Shown one piece after another: positions 45,534-55,282 of a stretch of DNA of 64,000 bases (positions within the stretch are counted from its first letter, which is position 1; every line of letters begins with the position of its first letter). This DNA is from Niabella yanshanensis. GTDB lineage: Bacteria; Bacteroidota; Bacteroidia; Chitinophagales; Chitinophagaceae. The stretch is from the NCBI RefSeq assembly GCF_034424215.1, contig NZ_CP139960.1, positions 3,472,001 through 3,536,000 of the forward strand. The letters are read 5' to 3'. The position numbers were made by a program, and so were the translations under genes. The notes below the pieces were generated by a model. It saw only the letters and a list, made by a program, of their open reading frames with translations. It did no database searches and had not been told where the DNA came from.

Positions 45534-47027
45534 ATGTCAAAATACATCCTGTCATTTGATGCGGGTACTACGAGTTCGCGCGCTATTGTTTTCGACAAAA
45601 AAGGCAGCATTATCGCGGTTGCCCAGAAAGAGTTTCAACAGATATTTCCGAAGCCGGGTTGGGTAGAGCACGATGCTAATGAGATCTGGAGCACCCAGAT
45701 AGGCGTAGCTGCGGAAGCCATTGTAAAAGCCGGGATTACGGCTGCTGACATTGCTGCAATAGGTATCACCAATCAACGGGAAACCGCTGTTGTATGGGAT
45801 CGTGCTACTTCGCAGCCCGTTTACAACGCCATTGTATGGCAGGATCGCCGCACCAGTGATTATTGTGATGAATTAAAGAAAGACGGTACCGCTCAAATAA
45901 TCAAAGAAAAAACGGGCCTGGTAACCGATGCTTATTTTTCAGGAACCAAACTGAAGTGGATATTAGATAATGTAGCGGGGGCCAGGGAGAAGGCGCAGAA
46001 GGGTGAATTATGCTTTGGTACAGTGGATACCTGGTTGCTCTGGAAGCTAACCAACGGCAAATCCTATGTAACAGATGTAAGCAATGCTTCGCGTACCATG
46101 ATCTTTAATATCCATACCCTGCAATGGGATGAGGAATTGCTGCAGAAAATGGATATACCGGAAGCTATTTTACCTGAAGTACGCTCCAGCAGCGAAGTGT
46201 ATGGCTATACGCAGCATCTGCTTACTTCAGCAGAAATACCGGTTGCGGGCATTGCAGGCGATCAGCAGGCTGCTTTGTTTGGGCAGATGTGTACCCAGGA
46301 GGGGATGGTAAAAAATACATACGGAACGGGTTGCTTTATGCTGATGAATACCGGTACGCAACCGGTTGCTTCAAAGAACAACCTGTTAACCACTATTGCC
46401 TGGAAGATCAATGGTAAAGTGCACTATGCTTTGGAAGGCAGTGTGTTTATAGCCGGTGCCGTAGTACAATGGCTGCGGGATGGATTAAAAGTAATTAACA
46501 AGTCATCAGATGTAGAAGCATTGACAGCAACCGAACCGGATAATGGCGGCGTGTATATGGTGCCTGCATTTACAGGTTTGGGTGCACCTTACTGGAACCA
46601 GCATGCAAGGGGAATTATTGTGGGCCTTACCAGGGGATCCAGCGATGGCCATATTGCAAGGGCTGCTGTAGAAAGCATTGCTTATCAAACAATGGATGTG
46701 CTGAAAGCTATGGAGGCCGATGCCGGCATCACTATTAAAGAAGTACGGGTAGATGGAGGTGCTACCATCAATGACTACCTGATGCAATTCCAGGCCAATC
46801 TGCTCAACACTGCGGTAGTAAGGCCCACCATTACCGAAACCACTGCACTCGGCGCCGCTTATTTAGCAGGACTGGCAGTAGGTTTCTGGGAAAGCATCGA
46901 GGACGTGCAGGCTTACTGGAAAAAAGAAAAGTTTTTCGAACCTTATATGAAGGAAGACGTTCGGGGCATGCTTCAAAAAGAATGGAAACGGGCGATAAAA
47001 GCAGCGCAGGTATGGTCGGAGGAATGA
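45534..47027 (+). CDS. glpK: Glycerol kinase
   Basis: 497-aa FGGY-family kinase phosphorylating glycerol to glycerol-3-phosphate, the substrate of GlpD. The ATG at 45534 ([21 protein letters not shown]) gives the family N-terminus with the DAGTTSSR phosphate loop (residues 9-16). [31 protein letters not shown] and [15 protein letters not shown] are further GlpK signatures. The FGGY-like C-terminal motif is [22 protein letters not shown] (split). The downstream glpF starts 75 bp later. A FIS/FBP-type allosteric control as in E. coli cannot be judged. Confidence 0.97.
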   Translation: MSKYILSFDAGTTSSRAIVFDKKGSIIAVAQKEFQQIFPKPGWVEHDANEIWSTQIGVAAEAIVKAGITAADIAAIGITNQRETAVVWDRATSQPVYNAIVWQDRRTSDYCDELKKDGTAQIIKEKTGLVTDAYFSGTKLKWILDNVAGAREKAQKGELCFGTVDTWLLWKLTNGKSYVTDVSNASRTMIFNIHTLQWDEELLQKMDIPEAILPEVRSSSEVYGYTQHLLTSAEIPVAGIAGDQQAALFGQMCTQEGMVKNTYGTGCFMLMNTGTQPVASKNNLLTTIAWKINGKVHYALEGSVFIAGAVVQWLRDGLKVINKSSDVEALTATEPDNGGVYMVPAFTGLGAPYWNQHARGIIVGLTRGSSDGHIARAAVESIAYQTMDVLKAMEADAGITIKEVRVDGGATINDYLMQFQANLLNTAVVRPTITETTALGAAYLAGLAVGFWESIEDVQAYWKKEKFFEPYMKEDVRGMLQKEWKRAIKAAQVWSEE

Positions 47028-47102
47028 TTCGATCTTGACAGTTCAATTGTTGATGCATGCATAGAACCTTGAACTATAACCTTAAACTTTAAACAAATTT
47101 CA

Positions 47103-47813
47103 ATGAACATATTTACAAGTGAGCTCGTTGGTACCGCCATTCTCATTTTGCTGGGTAATGGTGTAGTGGCAAATGTAGTGCTCAATAAAACCAAGGGTAA
47201 TAATAGCGGCTGGATTGTCATCACATTTGGCTGGGCCATGGCTGTTTTTATTGGCGTATTTATCTCCTCCAAAACCAGCGGCGGACATATTAACCCGGCC
47301 ATAACAATAGCGTTAGCCTACCTGGGTAAGGTAGACCTTTCTTTAGTCCCTGCTTACATAGGAGGACAATTGTCGGGAGCTATGCTGGGATCTTTATTAG
47401 TATGGCTTGCGTACAAACAACACTATACAGCCACTGATGATACAGCCGCCAAGCTTGCTACGTTTAGTACCGGCCCTGCAATAAGAAATACATTTCATAA
47501 TTTAATTACTGAGGCAATAGGGACTTTCGTACTTGTATTTGCAGTTTTATTTATTATAGCGCCAGCCAGTAGTTTAGGAGCCCTTGACGCGCTGCCCGCA
47601 GCTTTCATTGTGTTGGCTATCGGCTTGAGTTTAGGCGGAGCCACAGGGTATGCGATTAATCCCGCCCGGGACCTGGGACCCCGCATCATGCACGCCTTAT
47701 TACCCATCGGTAAAAAAGGCCATAGCGACTGGGCCTATAGCTGGATACCCGTTGTGGGTCCTATCATAGGTGCATTATTAGCTGCAATTATTTTCAAATA
47801 TTATATGATATAG
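47103..47813 (+). CDS. glpF: Glycerol facilitator (MIP/aquaglyceroporin family)
   Basis: 236-aa inner-membrane channel with six transmembrane helices and two re-entrant NPA loops. The first is GGHINPAITIALAY (about residues 60-73) and the second GYAINPARDLGPRI (about 181-194). Asp after NPAR is the residue distinguishing aquaglyceroporins from water-only aquaporins. Directly downstream of glpK, so glycerol uptake and phosphorylation are linked. The upstream 75 bp holds word-like repeats with no clear promoter. Confidence 0.95.
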   Translation: MNIFTSELVGTAILILLGNGVVANVVLNKTKGNNSGWIVITFGWAMAVFIGVFISSKTSGGHINPAITIALAYLGKVDLSLVPAYIGGQLSGAMLGSLLVWLAYKQHYTATDDTAAKLATFSTGPAIRNTFHNLITEAIGTFVLVFAVLFIIAPASSLGALDALPAAFIVLAIGLSLGGATGYAINPARDLGPRIMHALLPIGKKGHSDWAYSWIPVVGPIIGALLAAIIFKYYMI

Positions 47814-47832
47814 TGAGATCCTGGTCAATTTA

Positions 47833-48342
47833 TTACCTCATTTTGTCAATGATGATTTTAAACCATGGAGTGTAGTTTTCAGGATGCTTTGTCATGTCTA
47901 TTTGAAGTGCTTCCCGTGATAGGTACTTCCAGTCGGCCACTTCATGTAAATTAATAACCGGCGCTCCCGAAAACGTCCCGGTGAATACATGATCATACTC
48001 ATGTTCGGTGAGTCCGTTATCAAACTCTGCTCTATAGATAAATTCAAAGGATTTTTTCAGGTCGCATTCAATGCCCATTTCTTCCCTCAGGCGTCGCAGC
48101 GCTGCATCTTTTACGTCTTCCCCCGGGTGAGGGTGACTGCAGCAGGTGTTCGTCCACAGGCCGCCGCAGTGATACTTATCAAATGCTCTTTGCTGTAAAA
48201 GCAATTCCTTTTGATTGTTGAACAGGAGTACCGAAAAGGCACGGTGAAGCAGGCCTTTTTCATGCGCTTCCAATTTCTCCATTAATCCAATACGGTTGTC
48301 ATTTCTATCAACGAGTACTACCTGTTCATTTAATGAATTCAT
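47833..48342 (-). CDS. idi: Isopentenyl-diphosphate delta-isomerase, type I
   Basis: 169-aa Nudix-fold isomerase interconverting IPP and DMAPP. The start at 48342 (MNSLNEQVVLVDRNDNRIG) is standard; a start at 48384 adds 14 residues. GLWTNTCCSHPHPGED (about residues 61-76) holds the catalytic Cys and metal-binding His residues, and ALRRLREEMGIECDL is the Nudix helix with the catalytic Glu cluster. It is convergent with glpF and downstream of carB behind a terminator. Confidence 0.95.
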   Translation of the reverse strand: MNSLNEQVVLVDRNDNRIGLMEKLEAHEKGLLHRAFSVLLFNNQKELLLQQRAFDKYHCGGLWTNTCCSHPHPGEDVKDAALRRLREEMGIECDLKKSFEFIYRAEFDNGLTEHEYDHVFTGTFSGAPVINLHEVADWKYLSREALQIDMTKHPENYTPWFKIIIDKMR

Positions 48343-48385
48343 ACGGCGAAGATAATGCTTAGTTGATGGGCTACGCGGTATCAAT

Positions 48386-48419
48386 CAAAAAGAAAAGTCC
48401 CTGCGTTTGCAAGGACTTT
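48386..48419 (-). terminator. Intrinsic terminator after carB
   Basis: On the minus strand an 11-bp stem (48409-48419 with 48394-48404, one G-U), 4-nt loop, then a U-rich TCTTTTTGA tail. Confidence 0.75.
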
Positions 48420-48438
48420 GGAATAAGTAGCATGATGA

Positions 48439-51288
48439 TTATTTACTCAGGAACATGCTCCTGTCTTTATAAAGCTGTCTGAAATAAGGATCTTTCAGAT
48501 CTTTAATAAAGCGGATGGCTTCACCCGTACTTTTCATTTCAGGGCCTAACTCTTTATTCACGCCGGGGAATTTGTTAAAGCTGAATACAGGTTCTTTGAT
48601 CGCAAACCCGTTCAATTTCTTTTCAAATTTGAAGTCGGTCAGTTTATTGGCGCCCAGCATTACTTTAGTGGCAATGTTCAAATAAGGAATCTGGTAGGCT
48701 TTGGCAATAAATGGTGTGGTACGTGAAGCACGTGGATTCGCCTCGATCACGTAAACATTACCATCTTTAATTGCAAACTGTATATTGATCAGACCTTTAA
48801 TGTTCAAGGCCCTTGCAATCTTTTCCGCGTAGTGCTCCATGGTGGTTACTTCCATCGGGGAAAGGTTGAAGGCCGGTAACATGGCGTGGCTGTCGCCACT
48901 ATGGATACCTGCGGGCTCAATATGCTCCATTACGCCCATTACGTGGAAGTTTTCACCATCGAAAATGGCATCTACTTCTGCCTCCTGGCAACGATCCAGG
49001 AAATGGTCGATCAGGATCTTATTGCCCGGAATATGTTTCAGCAGGCTGATTACTGCTTTCTCAACTTCTTCATCATTAATTACGATCCGCATGCGCTGAC
49101 CACCCAGTACGTACGAAGGGCGGACCAATACAGGGTAGCCCACACGGTTGGCTACTTCCACTGCTTCATCTACGGTCCATGCAGTTCCATAATCCGGGTA
49201 AGGTATTTTAAGCTCTTTCAGCATATCGCTAAAACGGCCACGATCTTCAGCAATATCCATGTTATCAAAAGAAGTACCGATGATCTCCACGCCCATTTCT
49301 TTGATCTTTTCAGCCAGCTTCAGGGCGGTTTGTCCACCCAGCTGAACAATAACACCAGCTGGTTTTTCATATTCGATCAGTTCTCGGACATGCTCCCAGT
49401 ATACCGGCTCGAAGTATAGTTTATCGGCCATATCGAAGTCTGTACTTACTGTTTCAGGGTTACAGTTCATCATGATCGCTTCGTATCCGGCTTCTTTAAT
49501 TGCCAGCAAACCGTGTACACAGCAGTAGTCAAATTCAATACCCTGCCCGATGCGGTTGGGACCGCTACCCAATACAATGACCTTTTTCTTATCAGTAAGT
49601 TTTGATTCGTTATGTGTTAATCCATCGGTGCCAAAAGATATGCTGGGACTGTCAAAAGTACTGTAGAAATAAGGTGTCTTTGCCTCAAACTCGGCGCTAC
49701 AGGTGTCCACCATTTTATATACACGATTGATACCTAGGGTTTTGCGTTTTGCATATACGTCGTCCTCTTCAGCACCTACTAAAGCCGCAATTTGCGCATC
49801 ACTAAAGCCATTTACTTTCGCTTCGCGGATGATATCGGTATTCAGATCGTCTAACCCTAATTCAGTTAGTTTTTTCTCAATTACGCACAATTTCTGTATT
49901 TCAGACAAGAACCAGCGATCAATACCATTGGTAGCTTTAGAAATAGTACCTACAGATACACCCGCCATCAGGGCGTCTTTGATCCGGAAGATCCGGTCCC
50001 ATTTCGGAGTCTTGATATATTCCAGTAACTCCTCGCCATGCATGAGACTTTTACCATAATAGCCTAAGCCAATCGCGTTATTCTCCAGGCTCTGGCAGGC
50101 TTTCTGTACGGCTTCATTAAAGCTGCGGCCGATAGCCATCACCTCACCCACACTTTTCATTTGAAGGCCTAAAGTATCATTAGCGCCTTTAAACTTATCA
50201 AAGTTCCAGCGGGGAATCTTTACAATTACATAGTCGAGTGCGGGTTCAAAATAAGCCGAAGTGGTTTTGGTGATCTGGTTTTCCAGCTCATCCAGGTTAT
50301 AACCAATAGCTAGTTTTGCAGCAATTTTTGCAATGGGATAACCGGTAGCTTTAGATGCCAGAGCCGACGAACGGCTTACGCGAGGGTTAATCTCAATCGC
50401 AATGATTTCCTCAGTAGTCGGGCTCATGGAGAACTGTACGTTACAACCACCCGCAAAGTTACCCAGGTCGCGCATCATCATGATGGCAGTATTACGCATC
50501 AGCTGCATACCGGTATCACTTAAGGTCATGGCCGGCGCTACCGTGATGGAGTCCCCTGTATGAACACCCATCGGGTCAAAGTTCTCTACCGTACATATAA
50601 TACATACATTATCCGCATTATCACGTAATAGCTCTAATTCAAATTCTTTCCATCCTAATACTGCCTGCTCCACTAATACTTCGTGGATGGGTGATGCCTG
50701 TAAACCCCGGTTGAGGGCTTCGTCCAGCTCGTCTTTGTCGTGTACAAATCCACCACCGGTACCACCCAGGGTAAATGAAGGACGAATGACCAGCGGGAAC
50801 CCTATTTCCTGCGCAAATTCTTTTCCTTCCAGGAAAGAGTTGGCCGTTTTGGCAGTTGCTACCGGCACTCCTAATTGAATCATCCACTGGCGGAACTTTT
50901 CGCGATCTTCTGCTTTATCAATAGCTTTAATATCCACACCAATCAGGCGTACATTGTATTGCTGCCAGATGCCCAGCTCCTCGGCTTCTTTAGCCAGGTT
51001 TAACGCTGTTTGCCCGCCCATGGTCGGCAATACGGCGTCGATGTCATTTTCCTGAAGTATCTGCTCAATGCTTTCAACGGTAAGCGGTAACAGGTATACT
51101 TTATCCGCCATCATAGGGTCTGTCATGATGGTGGCGGGGTTACTGTTGATCAGTATTACTTTAATACCTTCTTCGCGTAAACTGCGGGCGGCTTGTGTAC
51201 CAGAGTAGTCAAATTCACAAGCTTGTCCGATAATAATGGGGCCGGAGCCGATAATCAAAACTGATTTTATGGATGTATCCTTGGGCAT
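48439..51288 (-). CDS. carB: Carbamoyl-phosphate synthase large subunit lacking the allosteric domain
   Basis: 949-aa CarB, making carbamoyl phosphate for pyrimidine and arginine synthesis with CarA (not in window). Two ATP-grasp halves are visible: the N-terminal half with IGSGPIIIGQACEFDYSGTQ and PSFTLGGTGGG, the C-terminal half with LGSGPNRIGQGIEFDYCCVH and RPSYVLGGQRM. The protein stops at about 20 residues after LGPEMKSTGEAIRF, i.e. it lacks the roughly 130-residue C-terminal MGS-like regulatory domain of 1070-aa enzymes. Classical UMP/ornithine control should be absent. The frame is intact and a terminator follows, so this is a genuine short form. Confidence 0.95.
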   Translation of the reverse strand: MPKDTSIKSVLIIGSGPIIIGQACEFDYSGTQAARSLREEGIKVILINSNPATIMTDPMMADKVYLLPLTVESIEQILQENDIDAVLPTMGGQTALNLAKEAEELGIWQQYNVRLIGVDIKAIDKAEDREKFRQWMIQLGVPVATAKTANSFLEGKEFAQEIGFPLVIRPSFTLGGTGGGFVHDKDELDEALNRGLQASPIHEVLVEQAVLGWKEFELELLRDNADNVCIICTVENFDPMGVHTGDSITVAPAMTLSDTGMQLMRNTAIMMMRDLGNFAGGCNVQFSMSPTTEEIIAIEINPRVSRSSALASKATGYPIAKIAAKLAIGYNLDELENQITKTTSAYFEPALDYVIVKIPRWNFDKFKGANDTLGLQMKSVGEVMAIGRSFNEAVQKACQSLENNAIGLGYYGKSLMHGEELLEYIKTPKWDRIFRIKDALMAGVSVGTISKATNGIDRWFLSEIQKLCVIEKKLTELGLDDLNTDIIREAKVNGFSDAQIAALVGAEEDDVYAKRKTLGINRVYKMVDTCSAEFEAKTPYFYSTFDSPSISFGTDGLTHNESKLTDKKKVIVLGSGPNRIGQGIEFDYCCVHGLLAIKEAGYEAIMMNCNPETVSTDFDMADKLYFEPVYWEHVRELIEYEKPAGVIVQLGGQTALKLAEKIKEMGVEIIGTSFDNMDIAEDRGRFSDMLKELKIPYPDYGTAWTVDEAVEVANRVGYPVLVRPSYVLGGQRMRIVINDEEVEKAVISLLKHIPGNKILIDHFLDRCQEAEVDAIFDGENFHVMGVMEHIEPAGIHSGDSHAMLPAFNLSPMEVTTMEHYAEKIARALNIKGLINIQFAIKDGNVYVIEANPRASRTTPFIAKAYQIPYLNIATKVMLGANKLTDFKFEKKLNGFAIKEPVFSFNKFPGVNKELGPEMKSTGEAIRFIKDLKDPYFRQLYKDRSMFLSK

Positions 51289-51326
51289 TTTTTTATTTTC
51301 CTTTTTACCTAAAAAAACAAATTGCG

Positions 51327-51334
51327 CAAAAGTA
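51327..51334 (-). promoter_or_regulatory. Candidate -7 element for carB
   Basis: Minus strand TACTTTTG followed by CG, 38 bp from the start. No -33 TTTG at proper distance. Confidence 0.4.
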
Positions 51335-51478
51335 CGGGTTTGGTAGGAAAGAGGGGATAAAAAATGACTGAAATGACCAATTTTTTAGAAATTTAATACC
51401 AGCGCCAAGCAAGTGGCGTCAATATTGCGTCGCAAGCACTTTCACTGCGGTACAGGTGGCAGCAGGCCCGCTACCTTA

Positions 51479-53068
51479 TTAATTCTCTATTGCCAGCTTT
51501 ACCGCATTCGCCGCATTCACAATTTTTCCGGTTGAGCAGAGCTCGCTAAGTGCGACCAGCTTCTTATCATCGCCCGGCATCAATACTTTTTCAGAGGGAA
51601 TGGTTCCCGACTCTTTTATAATATTTACCACCTCTGTGGCGGTTAAATGGGGGAAATAGGATCGCAGTAAAGCCGCTATTCCCGCTACAATGGGACTTGA
51701 TAAGCTGGTACCGCTCGAAATTTCGGTGCCCTTGCCTGCAATAGCACAGCGAATTTGCACACCGGGTGCAAATACATCTACCGTTTTTTTACCATAATTA
51801 CTAAATGAAGCTACAAGCCGGCCCAGGCTTTCGTCGCCGCTGGCGCCTACCTGTATTACATTGGGCAGCAGTTTGCCTCCAATAGTATACGAACTGGGAT
51901 AGTTAGCAGTTACATCGTTATCCGATGCATCGTTCCCCGACCCGTGTACTAACACCACATCCTTTGATAATGCATATGCAATGGCCTCGTCTACCCAGCG
52001 CTTGTCCGGGGAAATGTATTTTCCGAAACTCATATTAATCACCTTAGCGCCATGGTCAACTGCATATCTAATTGACAAAGCTACATCCTTATCAAATTCG
52101 TCTTTACCAAGGATTCCCCGTATCATCATAATTTTTACGTTATCGGCAATGCCGTCTATGCCTTCCTTATTATTACGTACCGCGCCAATAATGCTGCTAA
52201 CGCTGGTACCATGATAACCGCTATGGGTAGTTAAATTATGATTGCCATAATGAATAGCGTTGATATCATAGCCGTTGTCTTTTAATAAATTATTTCGGGC
52301 TTCGTCCGGTGGTGTGGTCAATTTGATCAAATCGTCTTCCAAACTCTGTTTATAATTACCAAAATCCTTCATTAGCGCCTGGTTATTGCCAGATGGTTGC
52401 TCGCTCAAAAGATTCCGCCACAAGCTGACAAGATCTTTGACTGAAGGATTGGATTCCAGGCTATCCAGGTCTTTTATAAAAAAAACTTCTTTTCCGGTAA
52501 CCTGCTGCATGGCGGTATTGGCATCGGATATCAGGCTGAAATTCTTGCGGACGGCGCCAATTACCTTTTGAGCATCATTAAAACCCTCCTCCAGCCTCGC
52601 TTTGGCGCTTATCCATTGTTGGTATTGCCAGCTTAGCGAATCGGGGATCTGTTTTTGCGTTTTGTTTTCAAATACAGCCTTAAACCGGTAAAAAGTGCGG
52701 TATTCATCACTAATACTCATGGCCAGGTTTTCACCATCCGGTGCGCCTAAAAAATTCCAGCCATAATAATCATCTACCAGGCCATTGCCGTCATCATCTG
52801 ATTTATTATTAGGAATTTCTTTCGGGTTGGTCCAGAGGACAGGTTTTAGGTCGGGTTGTAAAGTATCTATGCCGCTATCTATAACGGCAACAATTACGGG
52901 TGTGCTTTTTTTGTTTTTGAGTAAATCATAAGCTTGTTGCAGGCTAATGCCCAGGTACCCGTCGGTTTTATAATCCAGGTAATGCCAGTCTGGTGTTACC
53001 GGTTTGACCGATTGGCCATTAACCCCCAAAGCACATAACACCAACAGGCCGAGAACGAAACAACGCAT
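51479..53068 (-). CDS. Secreted S8 (subtilisin-type) serine protease
   Basis: 529-aa exported protease with signal MRCFVLGLLVLCALGVNGQS. The catalytic triad is Asp64 (VIDSGID), His286 (YHGTSVSSIIG) and Ser455 (SGTSLSSPIVAG). The 220-residue gap between Asp and His is much longer than the about 30 of subtilisin, containing a helical insertion (about residues 120-265) common to a Bacteroidetes S8 subgroup. No C-terminal secretion-sorting domain is evident, so it is probably periplasmic. Divergent from the M23 peptidase gene, 106 bp apart. Confidence 0.92.
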   Translation of the reverse strand: MRCFVLGLLVLCALGVNGQSVKPVTPDWHYLDYKTDGYLGISLQQAYDLLKNKKSTPVIVAVIDSGIDTLQPDLKPVLWTNPKEIPNNKSDDDGNGLVDDYYGWNFLGAPDGENLAMSISDEYRTFYRFKAVFENKTQKQIPDSLSWQYQQWISAKARLEEGFNDAQKVIGAVRKNFSLISDANTAMQQVTGKEVFFIKDLDSLESNPSVKDLVSLWRNLLSEQPSGNNQALMKDFGNYKQSLEDDLIKLTTPPDEARNNLLKDNGYDINAIHYGNHNLTTHSGYHGTSVSSIIGAVRNNKEGIDGIADNVKIMMIRGILGKDEFDKDVALSIRYAVDHGAKVINMSFGKYISPDKRWVDEAIAYALSKDVVLVHGSGNDASDNDVTANYPSSYTIGGKLLPNVIQVGASGDESLGRLVASFSNYGKKTVDVFAPGVQIRCAIAGKGTEISSGTSLSSPIVAGIAALLRSYFPHLTATEVVNIIKESGTIPSEKVLMPGDDKKLVALSELCSTGKIVNAANAVKLAIEN

Positions 53069-53174
53069 AGTACCGGAATTTTAGTTTGGCAAAACTATTC
53101 GTAAAGATGTAAACATAAAGTTATTACACAGTGACACCAGGAAGCTATTTAAACGGTTTCGTTATTTTTGGCGC

Positions 53175-55244
53175 ATGTCGAAGAAAAATTTCATGCTGTT
53201 AGGGATTTTATTGACCGGATTTGCATCTTTTGGCCAATTATACAAGAAGCCTGTGTACCCACAGGGATACTTCAGGTGGGTAACCAATTTGAAGCCTGAT
53301 ATCGTAGCTAATATGGGTGAACTAAGATCCAATCACTGGCATATGGGGCTGGATGTGCGTACCAACCAGGTGGTGAATCAGAATGTTTATGCAGCGGCAG
53401 ATGGTTATATCTCCTTTGTTGGAATTGAGCCGCTGAGCTGGGGCCGGTGGATTATCATCACACATCCCAACGGTACTTCAACTTTGTATGGCCATCTCAA
53501 TGATTTCAGAGACGATCTTGAAAGATATGTTACGGAGCATCAATATAAAACCGAGTCCTGGCCAACGGCTTTGACGATTCCGCCGGGCCAATTCCCGGTA
53601 AAGAAGGGTGATTTTATTTCTTTCAGCGGTACAACCGGAGGCTCTGGCGGGCCGCATGTGCACTGGGAAGTAATAGATACCCGCTCGGCACGGAGGTTGA
53701 ATCCCACTTTATTCGGCACTCCTATTGTTGATAATATTGCACCAACTGTTATTAAGCTGGCCATGTACGACCGCAATAATTCAGTATATGATCAAACGCC
53801 GTCCCAGTATAAATTAACAAAAACAGGCGGCGCATATTCAGTAGCCGGAGGCGTCATCAACACCAGTTTAAATAAATTGAGCTTTTCCATACAGGCTTAT
53901 GATACCCGTAATGGTACCGGCAACCAGGATGGCATTTACAGCGCGAGGCTTTTTGTAGATGGTGTAGAAAAAAGCAGTTTTTATATTGATAGCATCGATT
54001 ATCCGGATAGCCGTTATATGAACTGCCAGGTAGATTATAAAATGGTGAGCACCGGCGGCAGCTGGATGCAGCATACCTCTAAATTACCGGGCGATTTAAG
54101 TGGCGTATATTATGACCTGGGGCCGAACAACCTGGTATCTCTCAATGATACCCTAACGCATACCGTACAAATAGATGTGGCCGACGCTAATGGCAATCAA
54201 TCAACAATTCATTTCAACATCAGGAATAATGGTGCTGCTGCTCCGCCGGTAAAGCCGTACGAGTGGCAGGCCGGAAGACCTAATCGCTTGAGCCGGGCTT
54301 CATTTGAAGCCAATATGCCATTGAATGCTATTTACGATAAAATGAATACGGGGTATTCAAGCGCACCCTCTGCCGCCTTAAACAGCGTATCGGCGAGGCA
54401 CAAATTAGGCGAGACCTATATTCCGGTTCATAGTAACTATGAAGTAAGAATAAAGCCAGATAAATACATTAGCCCCGAAAATAGAAACAAGATTGTTATT
54501 AAGCGGGTAGGTAAAAACACAACAGTGCGCAAAGCCGTATGGAATGGCGAGTGGCTGACAGCGCAATTCCGGGATTTCGGAACTTTTGAGGCTTTTATTG
54601 ATAACGCACCCCCGTCTGTTAATGCATTAGGGAGCGGTGAGGTAGTCAATCTGAATAAGGCAACCAGAATTACTTTTACTCCAACCGATAATTATGGCAT
54701 TGCAGATTTCAGGGCAGAAGTGGATGGCAAGTGGCTGCGATTCACCAACGATAAAGGCCGTACCTGGATCTATCATTTTTCTGATGGACGAATTACAGCA
54801 GGTCAGCATGAGTTGACGGTAATAGTAACCGATGTTGCCGGAAATGTAACACGCAGGAGTTGGCAGTTTGTGAGGGGCATCAATCCTCCGGCCGCAACAA
54901 AGGCTTCTAACTCTAATCTTTTAGAAGAAAAGCCTGAACCGGTTGTTAACAGAACGGCTGTAACCGCTAAAAAGACAAGTGCAAAAACTACAGCTGCAAA
55001 GAAAACAGATTCGAAAAAGCTTGCAACGTCGGCTTATAAAACATCGAAAACAACGGCCAAAACATCTGGAAAGTCTTCGGCCAAAAAAACATCAACAGCT
55101 ACCAAAAGCAGTTCGGCAAAAAAAGAAAGCACGACTAAGCAGGTAACAACGAAAAAGACAGCTACTGCTTCTAAAACAACTGTCAGGAAGGCTGCAACAA
55201 AAAGCAGTGCCTCTAAAACCAGCAGCACAACGAAGAAGAAATAA
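53175..55244 (+). CDS. M23 peptidase with long Lys/Thr/Ser/Ala-rich tail
   Basis: 689-aa exported zinc metallopeptidase, probably a peptidoglycan endopeptidase or LytM factor. Signal peptide ends FASFGQ. The LytM domain (about residues 45-175) has HMGLD (His56, Asp60), GHLND and HVHWEV (about residue 160), the standard zinc ligands. The middle section (about 190-570) is beta-rich. From about residue 580 to the end the chain is almost only Lys, Thr, Ser and Ala, histone-H1-like, probably disordered and cationic. A binding role to anionic cell-wall or nucleic-acid polymers is inference. bcp follows 38 bp later. Confidence 0.9.
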   Translation: MSKKNFMLLGILLTGFASFGQLYKKPVYPQGYFRWVTNLKPDIVANMGELRSNHWHMGLDVRTNQVVNQNVYAAADGYISFVGIEPLSWGRWIIITHPNGTSTLYGHLNDFRDDLERYVTEHQYKTESWPTALTIPPGQFPVKKGDFISFSGTTGGSGGPHVHWEVIDTRSARRLNPTLFGTPIVDNIAPTVIKLAMYDRNNSVYDQTPSQYKLTKTGGAYSVAGGVINTSLNKLSFSIQAYDTRNGTGNQDGIYSARLFVDGVEKSSFYIDSIDYPDSRYMNCQVDYKMVSTGGSWMQHTSKLPGDLSGVYYDLGPNNLVSLNDTLTHTVQIDVADANGNQSTIHFNIRNNGAAAPPVKPYEWQAGRPNRLSRASFEANMPLNAIYDKMNTGYSSAPSAALNSVSARHKLGETYIPVHSNYEVRIKPDKYISPENRNKIVIKRVGKNTTVRKAVWNGEWLTAQFRDFGTFEAFIDNAPPSVNALGSGEVVNLNKATRITFTPTDNYGIADFRAEVDGKWLRFTNDKGRTWIYHFSDGRITAGQHELTVIVTDVAGNVTRRSWQFVRGINPPAATKASNSNLLEEKPEPVVNRTAVTAKKTSAKTTAAKKTDSKKLATSAYKTSKTTAKTSGKSSAKKTSTATKSSSAKKESTTKQVTTKKTATASKTTVRKAATKSSASKTSSTTKKK

Positions 55245-55282
55245 AATCGTCAATCAGCAATAAACAAATCAGCAATCGCTTC

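Noticed and set aside
55034-55228. Leu/Val-rich minus-strand frame opposite the M23 tail
   Set aside because: It is the complement of the Lys/Thr/Ala-rich repeat and only looks hydrophobic for that reason.
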